Shown here: piece after piece, positions 8,282 through 18,114 of the stretch
Layout of the letters: each line of letters begins with the position of its first letter
How positions within the stretch are numbered: position 1 is the first letter of the stretch
Source of the DNA: Mixta hanseatica
GTDB lineage: Bacteria > Pseudomonadota > Gammaproteobacteria > Enterobacterales > Enterobacteriaceae
DNA: 64,000 bases
Assembly (NCBI RefSeq): GCF_023517775.1
Contig: NZ_CP082904.1
Location: forward strand, 2,604,001 to 2,668,000
Reading direction: 5' to 3'
Position numbers and translations under genes: made by a program
The notes under the pieces: model-generated
The model's database searches: none
Seen by the model: only the letters and a program-made list of their open reading frames with translations
Told to the model about the DNA's origin: nothing

Positions 8282-9004
8282 ATGACTAACCTGCTTTATC
8301 GCACCGAACCTGCTGCCACACGCTGTGAAGCACAGGTGACCGCCTGGGGAACAGATGAAAAAGGCAGCTGGATCGCGACCGATCGCACCCCTTTTTACCC
8401 GCAGGGCGGCGGGCAAATGTCCGATCGCGGCACGCTGACTCTGCGCGAGCAAAAAATCGATTCCTCTTTAGCATTAATGCGTGACGGCAGCGTGCGGCAT
8501 TATATTGCGGCATTACCCGCCACGCTGACGCCAGGAGATGGCGTAACGCTGGCTATTGATACGGCGTTTCGGCTATTAGCTTCACGTTCGCACAGCGCCG
8601 GACACCTTATCTCTCACGTGGTTGAAACCTTGCAGCCCGGTTTAATTCCCGATAAAGGTCACCATTTTTTACCCGGCGCCTATGTTGAATTTCAGGGTGA
8701 ACTCTCTGAGGATGCTCAGACTTTTTTACAGCGGGCGCAGCAGCAGGTAAACGCAGCCATTGCCGCCGCTTTACCGATCGCGATTGCCGCCAGCAGCTTT
8801 AGCCAGATTGCCGCCCTGCGCCCGGAACTGGCGGATAAAATTCCGCAGCAGCCGCAGATCCGTACGGTGTCAATAGGCGACTATCGGCCTTTTGCCTGCG
8901 GCGGCACGCATGTGACCCACAGCGGAGAGATTGATGCGCTGACGTTGCGTAAGATTAAAGTGAAAAATGGCGTGCGCATCAGCTATGAGCTGTTACCAGG
9001 CTGA
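8282..9004 (+). CDS. AlaX-type alanyl-tRNA editing hydrolase
   Basis: A 240-residue free-standing editing domain related to the second half of AlaRS. It would hydrolyse Ser-tRNA(Ala) and perhaps Gly-tRNA(Ala). The two zinc motifs are clear: HSAGH near residue 105 (HxxxH) and CGGTHVTHSGEI near residue 208 (CxxxH). FYPQGGGQMSDRG near residue 38 is the usual strand-loop of the family. It is monocistronic on the plus strand with GGGAG seven bases before ATG. Its end overlaps the end of the convergent AraC gene by 12 bases. Confidence 0.9.
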   Translation: MTNLLYRTEPAATRCEAQVTAWGTDEKGSWIATDRTPFYPQGGGQMSDRGTLTLREQKIDSSLALMRDGSVRHYIAALPATLTPGDGVTLAIDTAFRLLASRSHSAGHLISHVVETLQPGLIPDKGHHFLPGAYVEFQGELSEDAQTFLQRAQQQVNAAIAAALPIAIAASSFSQIAALRPELADKIPQQPQIRTVSIGDYRPFACGGTHVTHSGEIDALTLRKIKVKNGVRISYELLPG

Positions 9005-9796
9005 CGGCGCAATGCCAAAGGCCTGGCGAAAGGCGCGGCTAAAATGGCTTTGATCATAAAAGCCCACCTCTGCCGCCACCTGCGCCAAATTGCGCGCGGG
9101 CTGTGCTAATAGCCGACACGCCTGTTCCAGTCGCAGACGCTTTAGCCAGGCGTGCGGCGTCATGCCGGTATGCTGCTGAAAGCGGCGTAAAAACTGGAAA
9201 CGGCTCAGGCCGCACAGCGTCGCCAGCGTCTGTAATGAAATCGGCTGCGCCAGATGGCTAAAGCAGTAATCACGCACCCGCTGGAACGCCTGAGCCGATA
9301 AACCGCCAGCGCGGCCTACCGGCGAAATAAGCTTCATCTGTATCAGTAACGGCTCCAGCAGCAGCAGCGTCGCCGCATTAAAGGCTTCGTTGTGCATGGC
9401 GGCCTGAGAATGCAACTGGAGCAACTGCCAGCTCAGCGCTGGCGCGTCAATAATGGTTGGTCCACAGGCTAACATCTGCGGTTGGTCGGCTATCTCTTCC
9501 GCCAGCGTTTGCAACAGCTCCGGCGCAATGCGAAAGGTGCGTAAGGTGTAGCTATGTTCCCCTTCACGTGTGCCGGTATGCACTTCCCCTGGCGGCATGA
9601 TGGCGATACGTCCGCTGCACAGCAGATCGGATTGACCATTAAAACGCTGCCGCTGCGCGCCATCAGCAATCAGGCCGATGTGATAATCGAGATGAAAATG
9701 CGGCGCAAAGTCAGAATGATTCAGGCGTGCCTCGCCCAGCACCATGCCGGGCATCCCATGCGGGTGATAGTAGCTGACGTGCTCCACGACATTCAC
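8993..9796 (-). CDS. AraC family transcriptional regulator
   Basis: A 267-residue regulator with an N-terminal cupin-like sensor ([29 protein letters not shown]). The C-terminal pair of helix-turn-helices includes [38 protein letters not shown] and [22 protein letters not shown]. The start codon overlaps the dcm stop by four bases (ATGA), so translation is coupled to dcm. The likely target is the convergent alaX gene or an unlinked operon; small transport or tRNA-related roles are speculation. Insertion of this gene and alaX separates dcm from vsr. Confidence 0.88.
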   Translation of the reverse strand: MNVVEHVSYYHPHGMPGMVLGEARLNHSDFAPHFHLDYHIGLIADGAQRQRFNGQSDLLCSGRIAIMPPGEVHTGTREGEHSYTLRTFRIAPELLQTLAEEIADQPQMLACGPTIIDAPALSWQLLQLHSQAAMHNEAFNAATLLLLEPLLIQMKLISPVGRAGGLSAQAFQRVRDYCFSHLAQPISLQTLATLCGLSRFQFLRRFQQHTGMTPHAWLKRLRLEQACRLLAQPARNLAQVAAEVGFYDQSHFSRAFRQAFGIAPSAW

Positions 9797-11208
9797 TGGC
9801 GTTTACTCACCGCCTGCGCAATCCACGGCTGCAGCAGCTTCGCCACCGCAGCGAACACCGGCACGATAACCGAATTGCCAAACTGTCGATAAGCCTGGGT
9901 ATCAGAGACCGGAATGCGGAATTTCTTGCCGCCGGGCGTTTCGAACCCCATCAGTCGGGCGCACTCACGCGGCGTCAGACGCCGTGGGCGACGCTGCTGG
10001 TTGGTCGGGTTATCGAACTCTTTTTCACCAAGCGCACGATCCCAGCCACGATCGATTAATATTTCCGAGCCGTCTTTGTAGTAGCGCGCAGAAAGCGTGC
10101 GCACCACGCCCTGGGTGCTGGCGGGATCGAACAGGCCGAAGCCAAAGCCGTTGCCCTTCGCCTGATGTTTCCGGGCGTAGTTATAAAGGTATTTCCACAG
10201 CGTCGGCGTCAGAATATATTTTTCATCCACCTGCGGTTCCAACAGTTCCGCCAGCGTAAGCCGCCGCTGCGGCCAGAAACGGGAAATATCGCGCAGGGTA
10301 AAGCCGGGCGATAAGCCCAGATCGCGTCGGAACCCCACCAGCACGATGCGCTCGCGGTGCTGCGGCAGAAAATGCTGACCGTCGATGATTTTTGGGTCCG
10401 GTCCCGGCGGCGCGTCGGCATCCGCCACCTCATAGCCCAGCTCATCCAGCGTCTGCATAATGATGCGGAAGGTGTTTCCCTGGTCGTGGCTTTTCAGGTT
10501 CTTTACGTTTTCCAACACGAAAATTGCTGGTTTTTTGGCGGCGATAATCCGCGCTACGTCAAAAAACAGCGTGCCCTGCGCTTCACAGGCAAAACCGTGC
10601 GCGCGTCCCAGCGCATTTTTCTTTGATACGCCCGCCAGCGAGAACGGCTGACAGGGAAAACCGGCCAGCAGCACGTCATGATCGGGGATCTGTTGATTGA
10701 TATGTCCCCATGCCGTTTGCTCATCGATATCGGCACGCTGGCTTAAGGTGACATCACGAATATCCTGATTGAAGCGATGCTGCTGTTTGTCGCAGTACCA
10801 GTTAGCCTTATAGGTGCGCACCGCATGTTTATTCCACTCGCTGGTGAATACGCACTGCCCGCCGATAGCTTCAAAACCGCTGCGAATACCGCCGATGCCG
10901 GCAAACAGATCGATAAAGCGAAACGCGTAATCAGGATGATGTGCTGGCGGCGCTGGCAACATCTGCTGCAACAGCGCCACTTCTGCCGCGGTCAAGGTGC
11001 GCTGATTTCCCTTGCCCGTTAACCAGCGGCTGAGCGATTCGCGCGTCCATTCATTCTGACTGAGCTGACGCAAACAGGCCGCGACGGTTTTTCGATCGTA
11101 AATCTCCAGCACCTGTTGCAGTAGCTGACTATCCTCTATCCGTTTCTGCTGTTCATCGGCCTGCGCCTGCTGAGCCAGCTGAAGCGCTACTTCGTCAAAT
11201 TCGCTCAT
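9793..11208 (-). CDS. dcm: DNA cytosine C5-methyltransferase Dcm
   Basis: A 471-residue Dcm, methylating the inner C of CCWGG. Motif [17 protein letters not shown] starts near residue 98. The catalytic motif IV is [14 protein letters not shown] with Cys186, followed by [12 protein letters not shown] (motif VI). [11 protein letters not shown] (motif VIII) and [14 protein letters not shown] with FGNSVIVPV (IX-X) complete it. An N-terminal extension of about 95 residues is like that of the E. coli enzyme. Its usual partner vsr is 1.65 kb downstream on the same strand, with AraC and AlaX genes between; the AraC gene overlaps the dcm stop. Confidence 0.95.
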   Translation of the reverse strand: MSEFDEVALQLAQQAQADEQQKRIEDSQLLQQVLEIYDRKTVAACLRQLSQNEWTRESLSRWLTGKGNQRTLTAAEVALLQQMLPAPPAHHPDYAFRFIDLFAGIGGIRSGFEAIGGQCVFTSEWNKHAVRTYKANWYCDKQQHRFNQDIRDVTLSQRADIDEQTAWGHINQQIPDHDVLLAGFPCQPFSLAGVSKKNALGRAHGFACEAQGTLFFDVARIIAAKKPAIFVLENVKNLKSHDQGNTFRIIMQTLDELGYEVADADAPPGPDPKIIDGQHFLPQHRERIVLVGFRRDLGLSPGFTLRDISRFWPQRRLTLAELLEPQVDEKYILTPTLWKYLYNYARKHQAKGNGFGFGLFDPASTQGVVRTLSARYYKDGSEILIDRGWDRALGEKEFDNPTNQQRRPRRLTPRECARLMGFETPGGKKFRIPVSDTQAYRQFGNSVIVPVFAAVAKLLQPWIAQAVSKRQ

Positions 11209-11361
11209 AACTTTGCTGTTTTGGTAAAAAGTGACGCAAGTGTATCACCTGTTTGACCCAGCGCTCCATTGATTAGCGCCGCTGCTTTTTAACCACCTCT
11301 GGGGTGACAAGCCATGGCGCGCGCCCTACACTAGCCGCATTGAAACATCAGGAGAGCTGAA

Positions 11362-12018
11362 ATGAGCGAAACTGAACGCCCACAACTGTCATTGCCCAAT
11401 GGCGCCAACAAACTTCTGTTGCACTCCTGCTGTGCCCCCTGTTCCGGTGAAGTAATGGAAGCGCTGCACGCCTCCGGCATTGATTACACGATTTTCTTTT
11501 ACAATCCCAATATCCATCCACAAAAAGAGTATCTGCTGCGCAAAGAGGAAAATATCCGCTTTGCAGAAAAGCACGGCGTACCCTTTGTGGATGCGGATTA
11601 CGACACCGATAACTGGTTTGAACGCGCCAAAGGCATGGAGTGGGAGCCGGAACGCGGCGTGCGCTGCACCATGTGCTTCGATATGCGTTTTGAGCGTACC
11701 GCGCTGTATGCCTGGGAACATGGCTTTTCGGTTATTTCCAGTTCGTTAGGGATCTCCCGCTGGAAGAATATGCAGCAGATCAACGATTGCGGTCAGCGTG
11801 CGGCGGCGCCTTACCAGGGCATGACCTACTGGGATTATAACTGGCGCAAAAAAGGCGGTTCGGCGCGGATGATTGAAATCAGTAAACGCGAGCGCTTTTA
11901 CCAGCAGGAGTATTGCGGTTGCGTCTACTCTCTGCGCGACAGCAACCTGCATCGCAAATCTCAGGGCCGTCCTTTGATCAAGCTGGGCGTGGTTTATTAT
12001 GGCGATGACGAAAGCTAA
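11362..12018 (+). CDS. queH: epoxyqueuosine reductase QueH
   Basis: A 218-residue QueH (formerly DUF208), which reduces epoxyqueuosine to queuosine in tRNAs with a GUN anticodon. Cysteine motifs for the Fe-S cluster and the second metal are [10 protein letters not shown] (from residue 21), CTMCFDMR near residue 107 and [10 protein letters not shown] near residue 191. E. coli uses the unrelated QueG for this step. The ribosome site is CAGGAGAG. CTACACTAG upstream near 11328 resembles a sigma-S -10. Confidence 0.93.
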   Translation: MSETERPQLSLPNGANKLLLHSCCAPCSGEVMEALHASGIDYTIFFYNPNIHPQKEYLLRKEENIRFAEKHGVPFVDADYDTDNWFERAKGMEWEPERGVRCTMCFDMRFERTALYAWEHGFSVISSSLGISRWKNMQQINDCGQRAAAPYQGMTYWDYNWRKKGGSARMIEISKRERFYQQEYCGCVYSLRDSNLHRKSQGRPLIKLGVVYYGDDES

Positions 12019-12146
12019 CGCCGCTCCATCCTCCTCAGATTTGTCTTAATACCACCAGAACTATCGAAACTGCGCCAGGCGCTGCCGCTGTCACAAAATT
12101 GACATCAGCCGCGCCAATACTCCTTTTTATTTTTATGGAAAGGATC

Positions 12147-13733
12147 ATGTCGCTACTCTCAGTGCTTCCGCTGCGCCTGGTGCGCCCGCTGCGTTTTCGT
12201 CTGCCTCATTTTATCTTCAGCCTGAGCGCGGTTTTTTGGATCTTCCTGGCGCTGTTTTGTCTGTTGCAGTGCGCCAGCGTCCTGATTTTAACCCGCTCCG
12301 TCAGTCACACCCATACCACCGTCGAAACCGCGCAACAGTTGCATCAACGTCAGGCGCGCCTGGAGAATGCCCGCGTTGCGCTGCTGACCGCCAGCGATAA
12401 CAGTCACCGTGCCGGCATCTGGTTTATGCAGGATAAAGAGACCGGTTCAGTGGATAGCTGGAAGCCGCTGGCCGCCAGCGCCGTAGAGGCGCTAACCCAG
12501 GCGCAGCGCGCCTTTACCCGTTATGGCGCACCGGCAGACAGCCCGCTGGCGCAAAGTTTTAATCAGCTGGCGAGCGGCCTGCAGGAGCAGTTAAAAAGCC
12601 TGAGCGATAACAGCATCGACGGCTTTTTTATGGTGCCGATGGAAGCCTTTCAACAGCAGTTTAATGACGCATGGCACACCACTATAGCCGAGGCCGATCG
12701 ACAGGTCGCCACCACCAATCAGGCCACGCTGCAATCGCTGACCGACAGCCGTAATCTGCTGCTGTTTTTCTCGCTGCTGCTGCTGGCGATGCTGGTAGTA
12801 GCGGGAGGTCTGTTGCTGCGTGGCGTACTGCGGCCTCTGACGCAGGCAACCACCGCGCTGAAGCATATTGCCACCGGCAATCTGACGCAGCCTTTGGCGG
12901 AGTCCGGGCGGCAGTCTCATGAGATGCAGCGTCTGTGGCTGGCCATGCGACAAATGCAGCAGGGGTTACAGCATATCGTCAGCGAAATTAACGGCATTGC
13001 CGATGCGGTGATGCAGAGCGCTGAAGGGATCGTTCAGCACAGCGACACGCTGAATCACAGCAATCAGCAACAAAGCAGCGCGTTCGCCCATATTTCCGCC
13101 CGTCTGACGCGTATGGCGGAAGAGGTAGAAAGCAGCAGCCGCTTTACGCAGCACGCCACCCGCCAGGTGCAGCATACCGATACCCTAACGCAGCGCTGCG
13201 GTGAGATGGTCAATCAGGTCGATACGCATATGCGTGATATCGTGCTGGCGTCGGGCGAGATTTCCGGCATCGTCAGTCTGCTGGAAGGGCTATCGCTGCA
13301 GACGCGCATGCTGGCGCTGAACGCGGCCATTGAATCGGCGCATGCCGGCGTCTATGGCCGCGGCTTTTCCATCGTGGCGAAAGAGATTGGACTACTGTCA
13401 AATCAGAGCAGCCATTCAACGCGCGAAATCGATCGGCGCATTCAACATACCCATCAGCATATTTCAACCGGCTCTGAGCGCGTACAGGCGCTGGAGGCGC
13501 TCTACGATCAGATTCGTCAGGAGGTTTCCGGCGTTGTGGTGCTGCTGGCGGAGCTGGAACAGAACGCGACGGCGCAAAGCGAGCGCGTCGGTAAGATTGC
13601 CGCAGAGATTTCAAAGATGGCGCAGCAGGTAAAGCAGAATGAGGCGCTGTCACAACAAAGCGCCAGCGCCTCGCAGGTATTGATTCAACAGGCGCAGCGT
13701 CTCTCTCAAAGCGTGCGCCAGTTCAGCCTGTAG
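12147..13733 (+). CDS. methyl-accepting chemotaxis protein, divergent hairpin tip
   Basis: A 528-residue chemoreceptor from the ATG after GGAAAGG. The first membrane segment is at about residues 22-48. A Tar-type four-helix periplasmic sensor follows, then a second segment at about 205-230, HAMP and the signalling hairpin. The tip reads MLALNAAIESAHAG-VYGRGFSIVAKEI instead of the usual [27 protein letters not shown]: the GEQ glutamate is valine and the AARAG arginine is histidine. That may alter CheA/CheW coupling or trimer packing. I see no sigma-28 promoter in front of it. No CheR tether at the C-terminus. Confidence 0.88.
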   Translation: MSLLSVLPLRLVRPLRFRLPHFIFSLSAVFWIFLALFCLLQCASVLILTRSVSHTHTTVETAQQLHQRQARLENARVALLTASDNSHRAGIWFMQDKETGSVDSWKPLAASAVEALTQAQRAFTRYGAPADSPLAQSFNQLASGLQEQLKSLSDNSIDGFFMVPMEAFQQQFNDAWHTTIAEADRQVATTNQATLQSLTDSRNLLLFFSLLLLAMLVVAGGLLLRGVLRPLTQATTALKHIATGNLTQPLAESGRQSHEMQRLWLAMRQMQQGLQHIVSEINGIADAVMQSAEGIVQHSDTLNHSNQQQSSAFAHISARLTRMAEEVESSSRFTQHATRQVQHTDTLTQRCGEMVNQVDTHMRDIVLASGEISGIVSLLEGLSLQTRMLALNAAIESAHAGVYGRGFSIVAKEIGLLSNQSSHSTREIDRRIQHTHQHISTGSERVQALEALYDQIRQEVSGVVVLLAELEQNATAQSERVGKIAAEISKMAQQVKQNEALSQQSASASQVLIQQAQRLSQSVRQFSL

Positions 13734-14012
13734 TTATTTCTTCTTTTTACTTTTTTTCAGCAGCGAGCGGATTTGTTTCAGCTCGCTGCTGGTAAGCTGC
13801 TGCGCATCATCCTCTTCCTGCTCTGCGGTTTGGCTTTCTATTTCCTGGGTATGCTGGTTATCAATAGCCGGATGCGGCTGAGTCAATAAACTGGCCTGCA
13901 AGCGCTGGCTTACTTCCTGGCTCAGCGACAGCTGGTTTTCCAGCGCAAGGGTTTTTAACGCATCTTTTAGGTTCGGATCAATTTTGATCGTTAAGCTAAC
14001 CGTGTCAGTCAT
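13734..14012 (-). CDS. ribbon-helix-helix (TraY/Arc-like) DNA-binding protein
   Basis: A 92-residue protein starting at the ATG six bases after AGGAGG; an upstream in-frame ATG is not needed. Residues 4-40 (VSLTIKIDPNLKDALKTLA, then SLSQEVSQRLQASLL) have the strand-helix-helix pattern of Arc/TraY-type repressors. The middle is acidic and low complexity, and the end is a run of lysines (KKSKKKK) that could add non-specific DNA binding. It converges on the chemoreceptor with no gap between the stops. Targets are unknown. Confidence 0.65.
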   Translation of the reverse strand: MTDTVSLTIKIDPNLKDALKTLALENQLSLSQEVSQRLQASLLTQPHPAIDNQHTQEIESQTAEQEEDDAQQLTSSELKQIRSLLKKSKKKK

Positions 14013-14081
14013 ACCATTCCTCCTGGTTGTTTGGGTCAACGTAGCGGAACGGCGATGAATTTAACAGACTGTCACAAAAAT

Positions 14082-14786
14082 TTAATATTCGCTCAGCGCG
14101 GGCGTGAAGTCGCGCAGTACCGATTCATCCAAAGAAACCAGATCGCCCTGCAGCTCTGCGCACAGCTTGGCCATATAGGTGACCAAAAAAGCGACATTGT
14201 GCTGGGCCAGGCGTTTACCTTCCACGGTCTGCATGGTATCAGGCAGGCGCAGCAATTTCTTTTGGAAGTGATCCAGCGTCCAGCTGGTGTCATCAAGCTG
14301 ACGATCGCGCCCTAACGGATCCTCGCTGTCAAACAGCGCGCGGCCTAGTGCGCCAGAAGTATAAAATACGCGCGCCAGGCCAATCGCCCCTAATGATTCC
14401 AGCCGATCCGCATCCTGAACGATGCGCGCTTCCAGCGTTTCCGGCGTAATGCCTGCGCTAAAGCTGTGTGCCTGAACCGCATGCGCTACCGCATTGTGCA
14501 GTTCAACCGGAAAATCCGGAAAATCTTCATTCAGAATCCGGCGGGTTTCCACCGCGGCCTTACTGGAGGCCAGATGCCGCTGCGGATGGTTTTTTGGCAG
14601 GTTGACCACGTCGTGAAAATAGCAGGCGGTCATCACCACCAGCGGATCGGCATCCGTACCCTGCATAATGCGCTGCGCGCTTTGCCAGACGCGTCGCAGG
14701 TGCGCAATATCATGAGCTTTATCGTCCTGCGGCCAGCTGGCATGCAGCCAGTTTTCAAAGCGGGATTGCCAGAGAGTCAACGACAT
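14082..14786 (-). CDS. yedJ: HD-domain phosphohydrolase YedJ
   Basis: A 234-residue HD superfamily protein matching E. coli YedJ, including [17 protein letters not shown] with the HD metal pair, [10 protein letters not shown] and [20 protein letters not shown] with the distal aspartate. The second of two adjacent ATGs is used because it has better spacing to AAGGAGA and aligns with E. coli. Substrate unknown. In E. coli it is beside dcm; here a few genes lie between. Confidence 0.9.
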   Translation of the reverse strand: MSLTLWQSRFENWLHASWPQDDKAHDIAHLRRVWQSAQRIMQGTDADPLVVMTACYFHDVVNLPKNHPQRHLASSKAAVETRRILNEDFPDFPVELHNAVAHAVQAHSFSAGITPETLEARIVQDADRLESLGAIGLARVFYTSGALGRALFDSEDPLGRDRQLDDTSWTLDHFQKKLLRLPDTMQTVEGKRLAQHNVAFLVTYMAKLCAELQGDLVSLDESVLRDFTPALSEY

Positions 14787-15423
14787 CATCTTCTCCTTTT
14801 TATTATTTGCAGAGAGGCAACATGGCAGGACCGTATGCGGGAGCAGGAGCGCCCTGCTCCCGCTGCGGGTATACCGCTGTTATATGACAGCCTGATGATG
14901 CAGACCATCATTGCAATTCATGTAAAACAAATTTTGAAAATGCGATCTATATCAATTTATAGACCCCTCATTACAAAATAACAACACATCTGCAACATAG
15001 GTCACGCTTCGCTCGCTAAGAATAAATCTTTAAATATTATAAATATTAATGATTGAGCAATAAATCAGACAACAAGCCTACTGCATGTCCGACCAGCTTG
15101 TGCCATATTGAAGCGGTTATGGCTTAAGCCAAACTTATTCACTAAAAGGAACGTTCATTGCTTTACTGAGGGTTAAGAGCCTGTAAAAATATACATTAAA
15201 TCAATGAGACGCGAATATCTTTCAACCTAACCGGTAAGGTTTTCAGACGATATCTGGTCGCCAGCCCGTTTGCCAGCGAACCGTCCTGTTTCATAAGATG
15301 TTCTCATGAATAAATATTGAAATGATTGCCCCTTTTATCATGAGTAATGTTAGGATTTATCCTATTGTCTGTTTTGAGCAGCCATTATCGGGTAGTTAAG
15401 AAAAGAAGAAAAACGAGGTAGAC
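14787..15423. other. long AT-rich intergenic region with one strong hairpin
   Basis: More than 600 bases without a supported gene. An 11-bp perfect stem with a five-base loop (arms GCGGGAGCAGG / CCTGCTCCCGC, 14837-14863) has no T-run on either side, so it is not a normal terminator. The rest is AT-rich with short direct and inverted repeats. It may hold the promoters of yedJ and of the ASCH-like gene, but I cannot point to clear -35/-10 pairs. Confidence 0.4.
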
Positions 15424-16086
15424 ATGAAAGAAAGGCCAATTCTGTTCTCTGAACAACGTGTACGCGCTCTGTTGGCTGGCCAGCAAACTCAAACCCGGCG
15501 AATCATGAAGTCTCAGCCTTTTGGCCCGGGGCAAGATAATCATGAAGGTTGCTATGTTGTTGATGTAACAGGCAACTATTTGCACGGCAAAAAAATGATG
15601 AGCATGGCTAACCTGAGTTATCAATGCCCTTACGGCCAGCCGGGCGATCGGCTGTGGGTACGTGAAACCTGGCGTGGCCCAATCGTGCCGACGGATCAGC
15701 TGGAAGCCTACGAACGCTCGCCGGGCAGCTTTCGTCAGGCAAAATATTGCCAGTATCGCGCCGACAGTCGGGATCTGGGCTTGCAGCATGATCAGGAAAG
15801 CGAAACCTTTGGCTGGCAGACCGGGATCCATATGCCCCGCTGGGCCAGCCGTCTCGATTTGTTGATTACCCATGTGCGGGCCGAGCGCATCCAGGATATC
15901 AGCGATGACGATGTGATGGCGGAAGGCGTGCAAACCGATTCGCACTTTTTAAATCACTTTTTTACTATGAACAGCGAATCGATCGCGCCGAAAGAGGCTT
16001 ACCGCAAAGCCTGGGAAAAACAGTACGGCGGCACCAGCTGGGAGGTTAACCCCTGGGTCTGGGTGATTGAATTTCGCCGCGTCTGA
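15424..16086 (+). CDS. phage-type ASCH-like protein
   Basis: A 220-residue protein beginning KERPILFSEQRVRALLAGQQTQTRR, the start of a family common in tailed phages and prophages (often labelled morphogenetic protein) that has an ASCH/PUA-like fold. GQPGDRLWVRETW and WEVNPWVWVIEFRRV are further family hallmarks. RNA binding has been proposed for ASCH domains. No phage structural genes adjoin it, so it is probably a domesticated or left-over phage gene. The ribosome site is GAGG nine bases before ATG. Confidence 0.7.
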   Translation: MKERPILFSEQRVRALLAGQQTQTRRIMKSQPFGPGQDNHEGCYVVDVTGNYLHGKKMMSMANLSYQCPYGQPGDRLWVRETWRGPIVPTDQLEAYERSPGSFRQAKYCQYRADSRDLGLQHDQESETFGWQTGIHMPRWASRLDLLITHVRAERIQDISDDDVMAEGVQTDSHFLNHFFTMNSESIAPKEAYRKAWEKQYGGTSWEVNPWVWVIEFRRV

Positions 16087-16194
16087 TCCGTCAGGCTGTG
16101 ACGGTGCGCTGCTTTAGCGCCTTCAGCGGTTGCGTGAAACCTTATGCTGCGGCATGGTACGCCGTGAATAACGTTGCGCAGAGTGAGTATTGCG

Positions 16195-16962
16195 ATGATC
16201 AAATGGCCATGGAAAGAAAAGGTCTCTCCGGCGCCTCTTCCCTGGGAACAGGCGTTGGCGGTACCGATCTTTGCTTCGCTACATCCTGATGAGGAGCAGG
16301 CGCTGATCCAGCTGGCGCAACGCTTTTTACAGCAGAAACGGCTGGTTCCGCTGGCCGAGCTACCTCTGGATGCGCTGTATAACGCACGCATCGCCCTGCT
16401 CTTTTGCCTGCCGGTATTAAAGCTGGGGCTGGAGTGGCTGGATGGCTTTCATGAGGTGTTAATCTATCCAGCGCCTTTTATTGCCGAAGATAGCTGGCAG
16501 GATGAAGATGGACTGGTTCACAGCGATCGCAGCGTGCAGTCGGGTCAAAGCTGGCAACAGGGTCCAATTATTCTGAACTGGCTGGATATTCAGGACTCTT
16601 TTGATCTGAGCGGTTTTAATCTGATTATTCACGAAGTCGCGCATAAGCTGGATGCGCGCGGCAGCGGTTATACCAACGGCGTACCGCCCATTCCGCTACG
16701 TGAGGTCGCCAGTTGGGAACAAGATCTGCACGCGGCGATGGAAGCTATTCAGGATGAGATCGATTTGGTGGGAGAAAGCGCGGCCAGTATTGATGCCTAT
16801 GCGGCTTCCGATCCGGCTGAATGCTTTGCCGTGCTATCAGAATATTTTTTTAGCGCGCCGGCGCTGCTGGAGCAACGTTTTCCCGCCTTTTATCAGCGGA
16901 TGACGCATTTTTATCGGCAGGACCCGCTGGCGCGGCTGCAACCTGCCGTGGTCACCGGGTAA
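16195..16962 (+). CDS. mtfA: Mlc titration factor / metallopeptidase MtfA
   Basis: A 255-residue MtfA, a cytosolic zinc aminopeptidase that binds the repressor Mlc and so relieves repression of ptsG and other glucose-PTS genes. The gluzincin motif is HEVAH (His146, Glu147, His150). The third-ligand glutamate region is probably [27 protein letters not shown] and [16 protein letters not shown] match E. coli almost exactly. The start at MIKWPW agrees with E. coli; seven upstream codons are excluded. A tRNA-Asn follows as in E. coli. Confidence 0.95.
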   Translation: MIKWPWKEKVSPAPLPWEQALAVPIFASLHPDEEQALIQLAQRFLQQKRLVPLAELPLDALYNARIALLFCLPVLKLGLEWLDGFHEVLIYPAPFIAEDSWQDEDGLVHSDRSVQSGQSWQQGPIILNWLDIQDSFDLSGFNLIIHEVAHKLDARGSGYTNGVPPIPLREVASWEQDLHAAMEAIQDEIDLVGESAASIDAYAASDPAECFAVLSEYFFSAPALLEQRFPAFYQRMTHFYRQDPLARLQPAVVTG

Positions 16963-17027
16963 AACGGTGTGCCGCCGTAGGAATTGCTGTAAAGCTAGCC
17001 AACTGAATAGTAATAGTTTTTTTGCTG

Positions 17028-17056
17028 TTGACAGCCCGGCAAGCTAACGGTAATAT
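17028..17056 (+). promoter_or_regulatory. sigma-70 promoter of tRNA-Asn (first copy)
   Basis: TTGACA and TAATAT are separated by 17 bases, followed by a GC-rich stretch (CGCGCC) just downstream of the -10, typical of stringently controlled stable-RNA promoters. The tRNA begins 18 bases after the -10. Confidence 0.85.
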
Positions 17057-17074
17057 TCGCGCCACTTAACCGAT

Positions 17075-17150
17075 TCCTCTGTAGTTCAGTCGGTAGAACG
17101 GCGGACTGTTAATCCGTATGTCACTGGTTCGAGTCCAGTCAGAGGAGCCA
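17075..17150 (+). tRNA. tRNA-Asn(GTT)
   Basis: A 76-base tRNA identical as far as I can recall to E. coli tRNA-Asn: acceptor stem TCCTCTG/CAGAGGA, D-loop AGTCGGTAGA, anticodon GTT at position 34-36, T-arm GGTTCGAGTCC and encoded GCCA end. mtfA lies directly upstream, as in E. coli. Confidence 0.98.
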
Positions 17151-17161
17151 AATTTAGAGAA

Positions 17162-17192
17162 GCCCGCTCAGGGAAACCCGAGCGGGTTTTTT
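17162..17192 (+). terminator. terminator of tRNA-Asn
   Basis: CCCGCTC / GAGCGGG stem with a ten-base loop followed by TTTTTT, 12 bases after the tRNA. Nearly the same hairpin follows the second tRNA-Asn. Confidence 0.9.
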
Positions 17193-17359
17193 GTTGCCCG
17201 TTGCTGAGCAAGGCAGCTTTATCGCCATGAGGTCGATCCCTGGGTTTGGCTCTGCCCAGCCAACTGTTGTGGCTACCAATCCAGAATGTCAGCGTCCTTC
17301 TGAGCATTGGCGGTTCAATTCAGGAACGCAGCAGATTAACGATCCCGGCCCGGCGCAAC

Positions 17360-18106
17360 TCAGCTGGCGGCAAAAGCCAGGATACGCGCGGCCAATTCCT
17401 GCGGCGTCTGCATTGGCATCAGGTGCCCGGCGCCTGCGATAACGGTCAGCGTTCCCTGCGGCAGATGCGTTTGCATCATTTCCTGCTGCGCATCCACTCC
17501 TGGCACGTTTCCATCCTCGCTCCCCAGCACCAGCAGCGCCGGAAGATCGATTCGCCCTATGCGATCGCGCCACTCTTCCCGGCTACCAGAGAGTGGCCAC
17601 GCATGCCATGCCGCCAGGCTGGCGCTTTGCGCATCGGCAATCGCGACCTCTCGTACCTGTTCGGGCAGCGGTGCGGAACAGGAACCGTCAACAAACGTCT
17701 CGGCTTCCTTCCGCGTTCCCTGATAGCTGGCCTGCGTCTGGCGATCCTGTTCACTCATCGGCTGCGGGCCCGGCGGCGACGGTGCCACCAGCACCAGTTT
17801 TTCCAGATAATCGGGGCGCTGCGCGGCTAAGGCCAGCGCCACTTTACCAGTCATAGAGTGACCGGCCAGGATAACTTTTTTTAATCCCAGGCTACGGATG
17901 GTTTCATCCACCTGACGTACCATGGAAGCCACGTCATAGCCCTTAAGCTCCGCCGCATCGCCAAAGCCGGGCGTGTCCAACGCCACACAATGATAATGGC
18001 GATCGAGATAAGGCAAGGCTGGAAACCAGGTTCGATGCGAGCCGCCCAGATAATGCATCAGCACCAGCGTAGTTTCGCCCTGCCCCTGACTACTGTAAGG
18101 AAGCAT
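17360..18106 (-). CDS. alpha/beta hydrolase
   Basis: A 248-residue alpha/beta-hydrolase fold enzyme, no signal peptide. The oxyanion region is LMHYLGGSHRTW. The nucleophile elbow is GHSMTG near residue 98, the acid is probably the aspartate in LGSEDGNV, and the histidine is in GAGHLMPMQ near residue 227. The substrate is unknown; esters or lactones are typical. It lies eight bases after the isomerase gene and is the last gene of a three-gene minus-strand operon. Confidence 0.85.
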   Translation of the reverse strand: MLPYSSQGQGETTLVLMHYLGGSHRTWFPALPYLDRHYHCVALDTPGFGDAAELKGYDVASMVRQVDETIRSLGLKKVILAGHSMTGKVALALAAQRPDYLEKLVLVAPSPPGPQPMSEQDRQTQASYQGTRKEAETFVDGSCSAPLPEQVREVAIADAQSASLAAWHAWPLSGSREEWRDRIGRIDLPALLVLGSEDGNVPGVDAQQEMMQTHLPQGTLTVIAGAGHLMPMQTPQELAARILAFAAS

Positions 18107-18114
18107 CGTTCCTC

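Noticed and set aside
14837..14863. The strong hairpin as terminator of yedJ or of another gene
   Set aside because: It has no T-run on either strand and lies upstream of yedJ, not downstream of a gene.
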